From NCBI GenBank assembly GCA_035610365.1, contig CM069433.1:52132487-52196486 (forward strand): a DNA stretch of 64,000 nucleotides. Reading direction: 5' to 3'. The notes under the pieces were generated by a model. The model made no database searches and was not told the DNA's origin. It saw nothing but the letters and a program-made list of their open reading frames with translations. The position numbers were made by a program, and so were the translations under genes. Below, in pieces: positions 37,940 through 51,375 of the stretch; position 1 is the first letter of the stretch, and each line of letters starts with the position of its first letter. The stretch is from Aquatica leii (taxonomy: Eukaryota; Arthropoda; Insecta; Coleoptera; Lampyridae).

Positions 37940-40039
37940 CTAATTATACGCACTTTTAGTTACATATATGAGAAATTTGATAGAAATCCGTATATAATTG
38001 TGATTACGTTGACGTTTTAACCGCAGTACGTTCTTATCATAACCCGAGAGAAATAGAATTTTTGACTTTGTCATTCCGTATTTTGGTAACCTTTCATCAA
38101 AAATTGTAATTTGACACATCATTAGATACCCAGTTTTGTCCCTTATCGTTTCTTATAATATCGATTGTTTTCAAACTTTGATAATAAGTTTATTTAGCTT
38201 TGTGTCAAGTGCTACACATACTGCATTATAATTTTCAGTTTTTATTACGAAAGATGACTAAAATCCACAATTTTTGACAAATCGTTACCAAATCTGGAGG
38301 GGATGGTTCCCGATAGATTATAAACTCATTAACATCAACGACATTTTGCTATCTCGATGAAACTGCCTTTTTCACCCTCTTCACGTTTTTGACATCTCAC
38401 GATGTTGTTGTTTCAAGTTCGATAACCCTAAAATGGGTTGTCAGATCAAAATTTTGTTTGCGCGATCTAATTATACGCACTTTTAGTTACATATATGAGA
38501 AATTTGAAAAATATCCGTATATAATTGTGATTACGTTGACGTTTTAACCGCAGTACGTTCTTATCATAACCCGAGAGAAATAGAATTTTTGACTTTGTCA
38601 TTCCGTATTTTGGTAACCTTTCATCCAAAATTGTAATTTGACACATCATTAGATACCCAGTTTTGTCCCCTATCGTTTCTTATAATATCGATTGTTTTCA
38701 AACTTTGATAATAAGTTTATTTAGCTTTGTGTCAAGTGCTACACATACTGCATTATAATTTTCAGTTTTTATTACGAAAGATGACTAAAATCCACAATTT
38801 TTGACAAATCGTTACCAAATCTGGAGGGATGATTCCCGATAGATTATAAACTCATTAACATCAACGACATTTTGCTATCTCTGATGAAACTGCCTTTTTC
38901 ACCCTCTTCACGTTTTTGACATCTCACGATGTTGTTGTTTCAAGTTCGATAACCCTAAAACGGCTTGTCAGATCAAAATTTTGTTTGCGCGATCTAATTA
39001 TACGCACTTTTAGTTACATATATGAGAAATTTGAAAGAAATCCGTATATAATTGTGATTACGTTGACGTTTTAACCGCAGTACGTTCTTATCATAACCCG
39101 AGAGAAATAGAATTTTTGACTTTGTCATTCCGTATTTTAGTAACCCTTCATCCAAAATTGTAATTTGACCCATCATTAGATACTCAGTTTTGTCCTCTAT
39201 CGTTTCTTATAATATCGATTTTTAAACTTTGATAATAAGTTTATTTAGCTTTGTGTAAAGTTCTGCGCATACTGCATTATAATTTTCAGTTTTTATTACG
39301 AAAGATGACTAAAATCCACAATTTTTGACAAATCGTTACCAAATCTGGAGGATGGTTCCCGATAGATTATAAACTCATTAACATCAACGACATTTTGCTA
39401 TCTCGATGAAACTGCCTTTTTCACCCTCTTCTTGTTTTCGACATCTCACGATGATGTTGGTTCAAGTTTGATAACCCTAAAACGGCTTGTCAGATCAAAA
39501 TTTTGTTTGCGCGATCTAATTATACGCACTTTTAGTTACATATATGAGAAATTTGAAAGAAATCCGTATATAATTGTGATTACGTTGACGTTTTAACCGC
39601 AGTACGTTCTTATCATAACCCGAGAGAAATAGAATTTTTGACTTTGTCATTCCGTATTTTGGTAACCTTTCATCCAAAATTGTAATTTGACACATCATTA
39701 GATACCCAGTTTTGTCCTCTATCGTTTCTTATAATATCGATTTTTAAACTTTGATAATAAGTTTATTTAGCTTTGTGTAAAGTTCTGCGCATACTGCATT
39801 ATAATTTTCAGTTTTTATTACGAAAGATGACTAAAATCCACAATTTTTGACAAATCGTTACCAAATCTGGAGGGGATGGTTCCCGATAGATTATAAACTC
39901 ATTAACATCAACGACATTTTGCTATCTCGATGAAACTGCCTTTTTCACCCTCTTCTTGTTTTCGACATCTCACGATGATGTTGGTTCAAGTTTGATAACC
40001 CTAAAACGGCTTGTCAGATCAAAATTTTGTTTGCGCGAT
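37940..40039. repeat. Higher-order repeat unit 2 (four monomers, 2100 bp)
   Basis: This repeats unit 1 monomer for monomer, differing by a few bases such as the DEGLL/MMGQ changes in the third monomer ORF. A shuffled version continues to the right (subtypes GAAAG, GAAAAATAT, GAAAG, GAAAG), so the higher-order pattern breaks after about 40.5 kb. Confidence 0.85.
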
Positions 40040-43000
40040 CTAATTATACGCACTTTTAGTTACATATATGAGAAATTTGAAAGAAATCCGTATATAATTG
40101 TGATTACGTTGACGTTTTAACCGCAGTACGTTCTTATCATAACCCGAGAGAAATAGAATTTTTGACTTTGTCATTCCGTATTTTGGTAACCTTTCATCCA
40201 AAATTGTAATTTGACACATCATTAGATACCCAGTTTTGTCCTCTATCGTTTCTTATAATATCGATTTTTAAACTTTGATAATAAGTTTATTTAGCTTTGT
40301 GTAAAGTTCTGCGCATACTGCATTATAATTTTCAGTTTTTATTACGAAAGATGACTAAAATCCACAATTTTTGACAAATCGTTACCAAATCTGGAGGGGA
40401 TGGTTCCCGATAGATTATAAACTCATTAACATCAACGACATTTTGCTATCTCGATGAAACTGCCTTTTTCACCCTCTTCACGTTTTTGACATCTCACGAT
40501 GTTGTTGTTTCAAGTTCGATAACCCTAAAATGGGTTGTCAGATCAAAATTTTGTTTGCGCGATCTAATTATACGCACTTTTAGTTACATATATGAGAAAT
40601 TTGAAAAATATCCGTATATAATTGTGATTACGTTGACGTTTTAACCGCAGTACGTTCTTATCATAACCCGAGAGAAATAGAATTTTTGATTTTGTCATTC
40701 CGTATTTTGGTAACCTTTCATCCAAAATTGTAATTTGACACATCATTAGATACCCAGTTTTGTCCCCTATCGTTTCTTATAATATCGATTGTTTTCAAAC
40801 TTTGATAATAAGTTTATTTAGCTTTGTGTCAAGTGCTACACATACTGCATTATAATTTTCAGTTTTTATTACGAAAGATGACTAAAATCCACAATTTTTG
40901 ACAAATCGTTACCAAATCTGGAGGGGATGATTCCCGATAGATTATAAACTCATTAACATCAACGACATTTTGCTATCTCGATGAAACTGCTTTTTTCACC
41001 CTCTTCACGTTTTTGACATCTCACGATGTTGTTGTTTCAAGTTCGATAACCCTAAAATGGCTTGTCAGCTCAAAATTTTGTTTGCGCGATCTAATTATAC
41101 GCACTTTTAGTTACATATATGAGAAATTTGAAAGAAATCCGTATATAATTGTGATTACGTTGACGTTTTAACCGCAGTACGTTCTTATCATAACCCGAGA
41201 GAAATAGAATTTTTGATTTTGTCATTCCGTATTTTGGTAACCTTTTATCCAAAATTGTAATTTGACACATCATTAGATACCCAGTTTTGTCCCATATCGT
41301 TTCTTATAATATCGATTGTTTTCAAACTTTGATAATAAGTTTATTTTGCTTTGTGTAAAGTTCTGCGCATACTGCATTATAATTTTCAGTTTTTATTACG
41401 AAAGATGACTAAAATCCACAATTTTTGACAAATCGTTACCAAATCTGTAGGGGATGGTTCCCGATAGATTATAAACTCATTAACATCAACGACATTTTGC
41501 TATCTCGATGAAACTGCCTTTTTCACCCTCTTCACGTTTTTGACATCTCACGATGTTGTTGTTTCAAGTTCGATAACCCTAAAATGGCTTGTCAGATCAA
41601 AATTTTGTTTGCGCGATCTAATTATACGCACTTTTAGTTAAATATATGAGAAATTTGAAAGAAATCCGTATATAATTGTGATTACGTTGACGTTTTAACC
41701 GCTGTACGTTCTTATCATAACCCAAGAAAAATAGAATTTTTGACTTTGTCATTCCGTATTTTGGTAACCTTTCATCCAAAATTGTAATTTGACACATCAT
41801 TAGATACCTTGTTTTGTCCCCTATCGTTCCTTATAATATCGATTGTTTTCGAAATTTGATAATAAGTTTATTTAGCTTTGTGTAAAGTTCTGCGCATACT
41901 GCATTATAATTTTCAGTTTTTATTACGAAAGATGACTAAAATCCACAATTTTTGACAAATCGTTACCAAATCTGTAGAAGATGATTCCCGATAGATTACA
42001 AACTCATTAACATCAACGACATTTTGCTATCTCGATGAAACTACCTTTTTCACCCTGGTCACGTTTTCAACATCTCACGATGTTGTTGTTTCAAGTTCGA
42101 TAACCATAAAACTCCTTATCAGATCAAAATTTTGTTTGCGCGTTCTAATTGTACGCACTTTTATTTACATATTTAAGAAATTTGGAAAAAATTCGAATAT
42201 AATTGTAGTTACGTTGACAATTTAACCGCAGTACGTTCTTATCATAACACGCGAAAAACGAATTTTTGACTTTGTCGGTCCGTATTTTGGTAACCCTTCA
42301 TTCAAAATTGTAATTTGACACATCATTAGATACCCCGTTTTGTCCCCTATCGTTTCTTATAATATCGATTGTTTTCAAACTTTGATAATAAGTTTATCTA
42401 GCTTTATGTCAAGTGCTACACATACTGCATTATAATTTTCAGTTTTTATTATGAAACATGACTAAAATCCACAATTTTTGACAAATCTTTACCAAATCTG
42501 GATAGGATGGTTCCCGATAGATTATAAACTCATTAACATCAACGACATTTTGCTATCTCGATGAAACTGCTTTTTTCACCCTTTTCACGTTTTCGACATC
42601 TCACGATGATGTTGGTTCAAGTTCGATAACCCTAAAACGGCTTGACAGGTCAAAATTTTGTTTGCGCGATCTAATTATACGCACTTTTAGTTACATATAT
42701 GAGAAATTTGAAAGAAATCCGTATATAATTGTGATTACGTTGACGTTTTAACCGCAGTACGTTCTTATCATAACACGAGAAAAACAAATTTTTGACTTTG
42801 TCATTCCGTATTTTGGTAACCTTTAATCCAAAATTGTAATTTGACATATCATTAGATATCTTGTTTTGTCCCTTATCGTTCCTTATAATATCGATTATTT
42901 TCAAACTTTGATAATAAGTTTATTTAGCTTTGTCTAATGTAGTACTTCTCATAAAATTTTATTTACACCTAATTGTACTCTATTTTAGTTACAGTTTAAA

Positions 43001-43385
43001 AAAAAAATGATTGATGTCCTTATATAATTGTGATTAGTTGACGAACTCGAGTACGTTGTTATCAGAACACGCGAAAAACGAATCTTTGACTTTGTCGTTG
43101 TGTGTTTTGGTAACCGTCTATCTAAAATTTTAATTTGACACATCATTAGACACCTTGTTTTGTCGTCTGTCGTTTCTGATAATAAGGATCATTTTCAATC
43201 TTAGCTAATAAAACTTTACCAAATTTGGAGAATTTGTTTCCCGATACGTTATAAATTCATTAGCATCAGTGACGTTTTGCTATCTCGATCAAATTGCTCT
43301 AAAACAGCTCATCGACCAAAATATTGTTTAACACTTTTAATTGTACATTCTTTAATGAATTTGAAAATGTGGAAAAAAAATTAAT

Positions 43386-44420
43386 CGAAATCTATGGATC
43401 CATGCAATTAAAGTTAAGACTTGAGTTATTTAAACATATGTTCATTACAGATTAAAAATTTACAATCAGTAAAAACGAGAAGATAATTATTATCGTTCAT
43501 AAGCCGGCTGTAGTGCAAGTCAGCATAAACCTGTGCCAACATTCGTTTACTTAAATATGTCGTCACTTTCTTATCATAGTGTAAGACTGTTTATATTGCA
43601 GTATGATATAATTTGCAATTGACTTCCCGCCAAATAACAGCCAAGATTTACTTATGTCTTTAGTTGCGAAATAAACATTTTATTTTTAGTTGTTATCATT
43701 TTTTTGCCCCATGGTTAGATAGCCGTTCAAACAATTATTGTCACATTATCTAGATTCTAATGGTACAGCATTTATAATGGTCGACTGTCTTGCAGAATTA
43801 TGTTGATTTTGTTTATATTTGTACATTTTATAAATGGAAATTAACAATAAGAATTTTCTATTTTGAACTTGGATAAAATATTTTCTTGTTTACATGTTTT
43901 TACTCTACGCCGAACCTAACACTAATAACAATTAACGTTCTATGATTTTGAGCGAGTGAGCTAGGCGTCGGTAACAAGATAAATTTTATTAAATGAAATT
44001 AGTATATGCTTACATTTATCATTTGATAGATATTTAACATTTATATGAAGTATATGTATTACTTTATTAGGCATTTATAACGAGCATGATAACATTATTT
44101 GAAATAAGTGAACGTTAGGCAACAAATTACACATTACTTTAGCAGTTTGGATATTTAATAAAAAAAAACATTTTACTATATAACAATATAACATGTGTTG
44201 TTATTTCCTACTGTACCTAATTAAATACATATAAATGCAGTAGTTAAGAACAATTAAAGGTTGTTGTTTAATATTTTCTTAGTTACACATTTTGTAGGAC
44301 CTGTGACAATGTTTTTATACGTATAAAAGTTGAAAACTGCAAACCGTACGTATCGCGATGCGTATAAAACTGTATAAAACTCGAACAGTGTTGCAACATC
44401 AACATTGCAACAGGTTAGGC

Positions 44421-44425
<5 letters not shown>
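43386..44425. other. Intergenic stretch, nothing recognised
   Basis: AT-rich right flank of the satellite array. No gene-like frame. Confidence 0.45.
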
Positions 44426-44461
<36 letters not shown>

Positions 44462-44475
44462 AGAAGGCATGCTAC
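44426..44475. repeat. (AT)n microsatellite with a dispersed-repeat edge
   Basis: About 32 bases of alternating A and T run into TTTGTAGAAGGCATGCTA. The same run of about 30 bases occurs inverted at 62267-62297. The microsatellite is therefore the conserved part of a dispersed element rather than a random expansion. The words CTATGAGCTTA also occur near both copies. Confidence 0.7.
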
Positions 44476-45107
44476 AAGCTTAGATTTAGACATAAAACCA
44501 GTGCTCTTAGCCTAAATGCGTTGCTATGAGCCTATCCTCGTAATTCAGTAGATGTGTTGCCGTTTCTATGAGCTTACCGGTCGATTCGAAATTTATTCTA
44601 GTTACAAACCTAATTTAAATGAAAATACGTGGTTGCATAAACTCTAGGGTTATATATACACATGTAAATGTGTATATATAACTTGCAATATATGGTTGCA
44701 TAACTTCATCTTGGAAATAATATAATTATTTTGTAGGTATAATTTTGCGAATGAAACTTCCGTATTTATATTTTCTACGCTGGCTATAATTACTATAAAT
44801 ACTTACAAATTACAGATTTGTACATGATCAGACTAATTAAATACTTAATGGTGCGTAATTATATGACGATTGCGTATTATTTATTGAATTTAAATATATC
44901 AAAATCTAATATTAATTTATTACTAGCATGGTTTACATTTGAACTCTTTTTTGTAGATTACTAGTTTGACGAAGGGGATATTAATATTTGAAAAAGTATA
45001 TTTTACATCTAAACTTGAATGCTTAGAACAAACCCGATATTCTTACTAAAATCTTCGGGTAAAAACTATGTGGTGTGGCCACATTTATACAATAGATCAA
45101 AAAGTTA
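44476..45107. other. Intergenic stretch, probable dispersed-repeat remains
   Basis: Apart from the shared words with 62.1-62.3 kb and a short palindrome TATATATACACATG/CATGTAAATGTGTATATATA near 44650, nothing is recognised. Confidence 0.4.
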
Positions 45108-45289
45108 TTTAGGGCCAATTTTACAAAGCTGGTATAAATGTCGGATAAGTTATACTCAGTTTAATTTTAAAATACTGCTATATTATTGGTTGTTGGTTTT
45201 ATGCTAACCAATAATATGCCAGTATTTTAAAATTATACTAAGTATTACTTAACTAAGGTTTATACCATGTTTGTAAAATCGGCCCTAAA
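45108..45289. mobile_element. 182-bp foldback MITE, copy A
   Basis: Ends are inverted repeats: TTTAGGGCCAATTTTACAAA on the left and TTTGTAAAATCGGCCCTAAA on the right. Pairing continues inward (GGTATAAA / TTTATACC, TTTTAAAATACTG / CAGTATTTTAAAA) to the central palindrome TATTATTGGTTG...CTAACCAATAATA. The whole element can fold into one hairpin. A target duplication could not be defined because flanking bases continue the palindrome. Confidence 0.8.
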
Positions 45290-46275
45290 TGTATAAAAAT
45301 CCGTAGCATAATGTCTGTTGTACTTGTTTTTAAACATTCTCGTGCGTCAACAAATAGACTTTTACAATGATTTCTCAATGTATGATATTATTTAATTCAG
45401 CTTTGGATGTACAAAATTTAAAGCAGGCGCACGCCCATGCTGATAACTGAATTACAACTACCTAAAATAAAATATAGAACCGGAAAACTGAGTATGACAT
45501 GCAAGGGTTCAGCTAATGATTTTATGACCCATTGTGTAAATCTGTAAATGTAAATTCCTCCAACCATCTTTTTCTCCATAAACGATTCAAACGCATAACC
45601 TTCACACCGTAACCCGGTACCAGATGCCAATTTGCAATCTAAGAATGTGAAATTTTATGCTTATACGAACGTTTTGTGTAACGTTTACAAACAGATTATA
45701 CAAAAAATGGAACACATATTTATTTAAAGGATAAAAATATAGATATGTAACAACTCAAATTTTTAGCTTGTTTGTTTACAAAATTTTACTTGAAACTGTG
45801 GCACCTTTACGTATATTTTCATGCTGAAAGAATAGAAATTTTATAAACTTATTGTGTACGTACTTAAGTGTAGGTACATACATTTGGTATACTTTCTTAT
45901 TGATTTTACCGTTGTTACAAAAGCTTTTATCAATCATAGTATAGATGTTTACATTTTGAACTCAACTGTTTGTAATATTTAATGAAAAATGAAAACCATA
46001 AGAGATAAAGAATAGTTTGGCAGTTAAATTGTAAACTTTTTTGTTGACGTTTATTATTTGCTTATTATTATTTAGTAGATATACTGCAAATTGCAGCAGG
46101 ACAAATTTTAATTTAGGGCTTTTCTATCACATCCTGAAGTGGAATGTTAAATCAAAGGTCGTTGACCTTGATAAAAATACGCAGCAAGTAATCGTCGCAA
46201 GAGACAATACTTTCACCTATTCGGCAGTTTGTTATTTTAGTTACAAACTTACCATAATCTTTTTTTTTCTCGCCA
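45290..46275. other. Intergenic stretch between two foldback elements
   Basis: Short frames here (45418-45630 minus, 46041-46280 plus) have no recognised features and are left uncalled. Confidence 0.4.
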
Positions 46276-46456
46276 TTTAAAGGTCACTTGAACAATCAGA
46301 GTTTAAACTTCAGTCAGCTAAACATTATTTAATTTTAGAATACTTACATATTATTGGTTGCTGGTTTTGTGCTAACCAATAGTATCATAGAATTTTAATA
46401 TTAATCCAAGTTTAGTTAAAATGAAGTTCAACTCTGATTTTACAAGTGACCTTTAA
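46276..46456. mobile_element. 181-bp foldback MITE, copy B
   Basis: The ends TTTAAAGGTCACTTG and CAAGTGACCTTTAA are inverted. The centre, ATTATTGGTTGCTGGTTTTG then TGCTAACCAATAGTAT, matches that of copy A almost base for base. The arms differ from those of copy A. Length is practically the same (181 against 182). Confidence 0.8.
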
Positions 46457-48656
46457 TCGTACTCTCTTTTTTGCTTTACAATTTTTAAACTGTTAATTTT
46501 TTATGCCTCGTAAACCCCTTCTAACTTTCAAAACTAAAATGTCTAAAATCTATTATTAGCCTTTCGTCTTTCTCTTTTATAACATTGCACGTGTGATTAT
46601 CACCATATAACAATGAATCAATTATAAGCGAACTAATAGAAGATTAATTAGCTAATTCCCAATAAGATAAATATTGTTGGTCTTTGCTTTCATTTCATGT
46701 TGTAATCATAAATATTACGGCCTACACCAATTTGAGCCTTTACAAAATTTATGGAAATTAACCTGAAGGTCTAAAATTTCAGACTATTGGGATTTAGGGT
46801 TTTATTTTATAAACAGATGTTTACTACGTAGGTTATTATTATCTCAACTTGTATGTTTACGATTACGCATAACTAACTAAAAATAAAAGAAGAAACAAAG
46901 AGGAACCCTAATACTTCCGTACAATCACCGTTTCTGTCGAGTCGGTGTTTACATATGAGTCATTTTTGGAAAATAAGAGTCATTGGAAGTTGAATTTATT
47001 TTGTACATTCCAACATACACCCTCAAAAAAATCATCAACTTACACAAAAAAATAATTTATATTTACTAATTTACTTAAGTATTTACTTCTGCGTTTTACA
47101 ACGCAAGAAAAGGAAAACCCTAATTCAAAATAACCTAGCCACTCATTAACATAAAATAATTATAATAGGTGTAATAACTTGTCGGATTCCGAGATTTAAA
47201 TAATTACTAAGATTGAAGTTTTAAACAGTAACCCTATTGTTCATAAGTATCATTCTAACGGACTGAATTTACAAACAGGTACCCTGGCACGTCACGTGTA
47301 CTTCTATTAATGATGTTTGAGACGTGTACCAATAACGGGATCTACTACGAAAAATATACCTATACATATTTTCCCTCATAAACAAAGAAAAAAAATCAAA
47401 ATGGTTAAATTTTTAATGTGTAGGTCTTTACAATTTTACTGACTGAAACTGTTATTAGAATATGATGTAATTTAAAAAGATCTTGAGTTCTGATCATGCT
47501 TCATTAATGTCCTTGGTGTCACAATACAAAAATTTCTTTTAACGTCATCATTATTTCGCGGAAAGTTGAGTCTACCAATCTGTTATTACGCACATTACTA
47601 TTACAAATTATGTAAATATTTATAGTGGTCGACTACGTATGTTGTAGTTTCAGTAAGATAACTGCAATACTCCGATTACAAAAACTGAAGAGCTTATATT
47701 TTTATTTATACTTGTTGGAATGGATGTTGACCTTGCGTCTACGTTAATAAACTTTTAGCACAATTGACTTTTCAATGAGAAACTTACTAATAAGAAAATT
47801 TCTACTTTGATTATACATTTTTGTAAAAAACTATTAGAGTTTGTGTGTGTATCTTTTTTTATTTTTAAACAGCAATTCCAGTAATAACATTTTAAGTAGA
47901 TGTGAGCATGTGTTATAACTAAAACAAAAAGGCCTTTATTCCGTTGGTTACAGTATTGTATATTTAGCTAAGCTGATCTTTTTTTATAGACTTTGAACTT
48001 CATAAAAAAACACGGAGGAGAATGAAATTTATGCTTCTAGCAACTGCCTACCCACCAATTATTTCCGTAATTTTAGAGACTTATTAATTGTTGGAATTAT
48101 CTTCTAAAATGCTTTATTATTATAAAACACATCTAAGAAAGTGTAGTTAGCACATTTTTTTATTATTTAGAGAATTTGTTTTTTTTTCTAGTTTCTAGTG
48201 AAAAAAATTGGTCAATATTAGTAGTTTCATTTGAGAATTATTGTTGTTCAATTGCAATTCAGTTTTTGAATTTATTGTAGAAGAAAACCAACCCAAATCG
48301 ATTCAGCGTAAAGGCGACGCATGATGTCTCATAACTGCGATCTCATATACCGCAGTTTTACATGCAGCCTGCCCCTATAGCGTTTCGGTGATTCCGCTAA
48401 CCCAAAAACAATTTTTTTAAATAAATTCATTTTAGATCACGCTGATTGTAAATTTGTCACCAAAGTTACTTTTACCTAATCATTTTCCAACTTAAAGTGA
48501 GATATACCTAAACTTTTGTATAAACAAAGAAATTTCTACTTTGATTTTTTAATATATAAACCTACATTTTTCGTTTTTCAACATTTTTTATTTACCTTTT
48601 AAAGTGCAAAGCTAGTGATAGAATTTAATGGGAATTTAAGTCTGTTTTATTAAAAG
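46457..48656. other. Intergenic stretch, nothing recognised
   Basis: About 2.2 kb of AT-rich sequence without a frame, repeat or RNA gene that I can support. Confidence 0.45.
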
Positions 48657-51375
48657 CAAAAAGGCCCAGTTAGGTATTTTAGTTCTACTTTGTCCTAGGG
48701 TGTTCAAATTTTAGTATGACATGCCCATCATCACGTATAACCACCCCCTCAAATTTTGTTACGATATCTTTTTAGTTTTCAAATAATTAATTTTTATGTA
48801 TTTCAAACACGGGACTTAGAAAAATTTTAAGTTTTTTAGAAGGCATCTGGCTGTTAGGTATTTTAGTTCTACTTTGTCCTAGGGTGTTCAAATTTTAGTA
48901 TGACATGCCCATCATCACGTATAACCACCCCCTCAAATTTTGTTACGATATCTTTTTTAGTTTTCAAATAATTAATTTTTTATGTATTTCAAACACGGGA
49001 CTTAGAAAAATTTTAAGTTTTTTTAGAAGGCATCTGGCTGTTAGGTATTTTAGTTCTACTTTGTCCTAGGGTGTTCAAATTTTAGTATGACATGCCCATC
49101 ATCACGTATAACCACCCCCTCAATTTTTGTTACGATATCTTTTTTAGTTTTCAAATAATTAATTTTTATGTATTTCAAACACGGGACTTAGAATAATTTT
49201 AAGTTTTTTAGAAGGCATCTGGCTGTTAGGTATTTTAGTTCTACTTTGTCCTAGGGTGTTCAAATTTTAGTATGACATGCCCCTCATCTCGTATAACCAC
49301 CCGCTCAAATTTTGTTACGATATCTTTTTTAGTTTTCAAATAGTTAATTTTTTATGTATTTCAAACACGGGACTTAGAATAATTTTAAGTTTTTAGAAGG
49401 CATCTGGCTGTTAGGTATTTTAGTTCTACTTTGTCCTAGGGTGTTCAAATTTTAGTATGACATGCCCATCATCACGTATAACCACCCCTCAAATTTTGTT
49501 ACGATATCTTTTTAGTTTTCAAATAATTAATTTTTATGTATTTCAAACACGGGACTTAGAATAATTTTAAGTTTTTTAGAAGGCATCTGGCTGTTAGGTA
49601 TTTTAGTTCTACTTTGTCCTAGGGTGTTCAAATTTTAGTATGACATGCCCATCATCACGTATACCTACCCCTCAAATTTTGTTACGATATCTTTTTTTAG
49701 TTTTCAAATAATTAATTTTTATGTATTTCAAACACGGGACTTAGAATAATTTTAAGTTTTTTTAGAAGGCATCTGGCTGTTAGGTATTTTAGTTCTACTT
49801 TGTCCTAGGGTGTTCAAATTTTAGTATGACATGCCCATCATCACGTATAACCACCCTCAAATTTTGTTACGATATCTTTTTTAGTTTTCAAATAATTAAT
49901 TTTTATGTATTTCAAACACGGGACTTAGAAAAATTTTAAGTTTTTTTAGAAGGCATCTGGCTGTTAGGTATTTTAGTTCTACTTTGTCCTAGGGTGTTCA
50001 AATTTTAGTATGACATGCCCATCATCACGTATAACCACCCCTCAAATTTTGTTACGATATCTTTTTAGTTTTCAAATAATTAATTTTTATGTATTTCAAA
50101 AGAGGGACTTAGAAAAATTTTAAGTTTTGTTAGAAGGCATCTGGCTGTTAGGTATTTTAGTTCTACTTTGTCCTAGGGTGTTCAAATTTTAGTATGACAT
50201 GCCCATTATAACGTATAACAACCCCTCAAATTTTGTTACGATATCTATTTTAGTTTTCAAATAATTAATTTTTTATGTATTTCAAACACGGGACTTAGAA
50301 TAATTTTAAGTTTTTTTAAAAGGCATCTGGCTGTTAGGTATTTTAGTTCTACTTTGTCCTAGGGTGTTCAAATTTTAGTATGACATGCCCATCATCACGT
50401 ATAACCACCCGCTCAAATTTTGTTACGATATCTTTTTTAGTTTTCAAATGATTAATTTTTATGTATTTCAAACACGGGACTTAGAAAAATTTTAAGTTTT
50501 TAGAAGGCATCTGGCTGTTAGGTATTTTAGTTCTACTTTGTCCTAGGGTGTTCAAATTTTAGTATGACATGCCCATCATCACGTATAACCACCCCTCAAA
50601 TTTTGTTACGATATCTTTTTAGTTTTCAAATAATTAATTTTTATGTATTTCAAACACGGGACTTAGAATAATTTTTAAGTTTTTTAGAAGGCATCTGGCT
50701 GTTAGGTATTTTAGTTCTACTTTGTCCTAGGGTGTTCAAATTTTAGTATGACATGCCCATCATCACGTATAACCACCCCTCAAATTTTGTTACGATATCT
50801 TTTTAGTTTTCAAATAATTATTTTTTATGTATTTCAAACACGGGACTTAGAATAATTTTAAGTTTTTTAGAAGGCATCTGGCTGTTAGGTATTTTAGTTC
50901 TACTTTGTCCTAGGGTGTTCAAATTTTAGTATGACATGCCCATCATCACGTATAACCACCCCTCAAATTTTGTTACGATATCTTTTTAGTTTTCAAATAA
51001 TTAATTTTTATGTATTTCAAACACGGGACTTAGAATAATTTTAAGTTTTTTAGAAGGCATCTGGCTGTTAGGTATTTTAGTTCTACTTTGTCCTAGGGGG
51101 TTCAAATTTTAGTATGACATGCCCATTATAACGTATAACAACCCCCTCAAATTTTGTTTCGATATCTATTTTAGTTTTCAAATAATCAAATTTTTATGTA
51201 TTTCAAACACGGGACTTAGAAAAATTTTAAGTTTTTAAGAACGCATCTGGCTGTTAGGTATTTTAGTTCTACTTTGTCGTAGGGGGTTCAAATTTTAGTA
51301 TGACATGCCCATCTTCACGTATAACCACCCCCTCAAATTTTGTTCCGATATCTACTTTAGTTTTCAAATGATTTA
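48657..51375. repeat. Satellite array, ~185-bp monomer, 15 copies
   Basis: The word GTTAGGTATTTTAGTTCTAC starts copies at 48669, 48853, 49040, 49224, 49410, 49593, 49779, 49963, 50147, 50333, 50517, 50701, 50883, 51067 and 51253, spacing 182-187. Length changes are mostly in homopolymers (runs of T and the CCACCCC run). Central copies are almost identical; the last two are the most diverged. It shows no similarity to the 525-bp satellite. Confidence 0.95.

Larger units (their letters stand above)
34055..43385. repeat. Satellite array, ~525-bp monomer, about 17-18 copies
   Basis: Nearly identical monomers follow head to tail; the recurring word ATCCACAATTTTTGACAAAT recurs every 522-527 bases. 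Central copies differ at only a few positions. The first (34055-34580) and last two (about 42.1-43.4 kb) are clearly more diverged, as expected when unequal exchange homogenises the middle of an array. Monomers fall into subtypes: GAAAAATATCC, GATAGAAATCC or GAAAGAAATCC near the ORF end; a 4-base length variant ATCGATTGTTTTC against ATCGATTTTTA; and CAAGTGCTACACA against AAAGTTCTGCGCA. Each central monomer has a 60-codon minus-strand frame starting MMCQITILDERLPKYGMTKS. It has no recognised homology, and its preservation can be explained by homogenisation alone. Centromeric or other heterochromatic satellite is the likely nature. Confidence 0.95.

Noticed and set aside
34055..43385. CRISPR-like or coding tandem array
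   Set aside because: Monomers are ~525 bases, contiguous without unique spacers, in a eukaryotic setting: this is a satellite.
45418..45630. 70-codon minus-strand frame between the foldback elements
   Set aside because: No recognised motif. It may be a scrap of an unlabelled repeat but cannot be supported.
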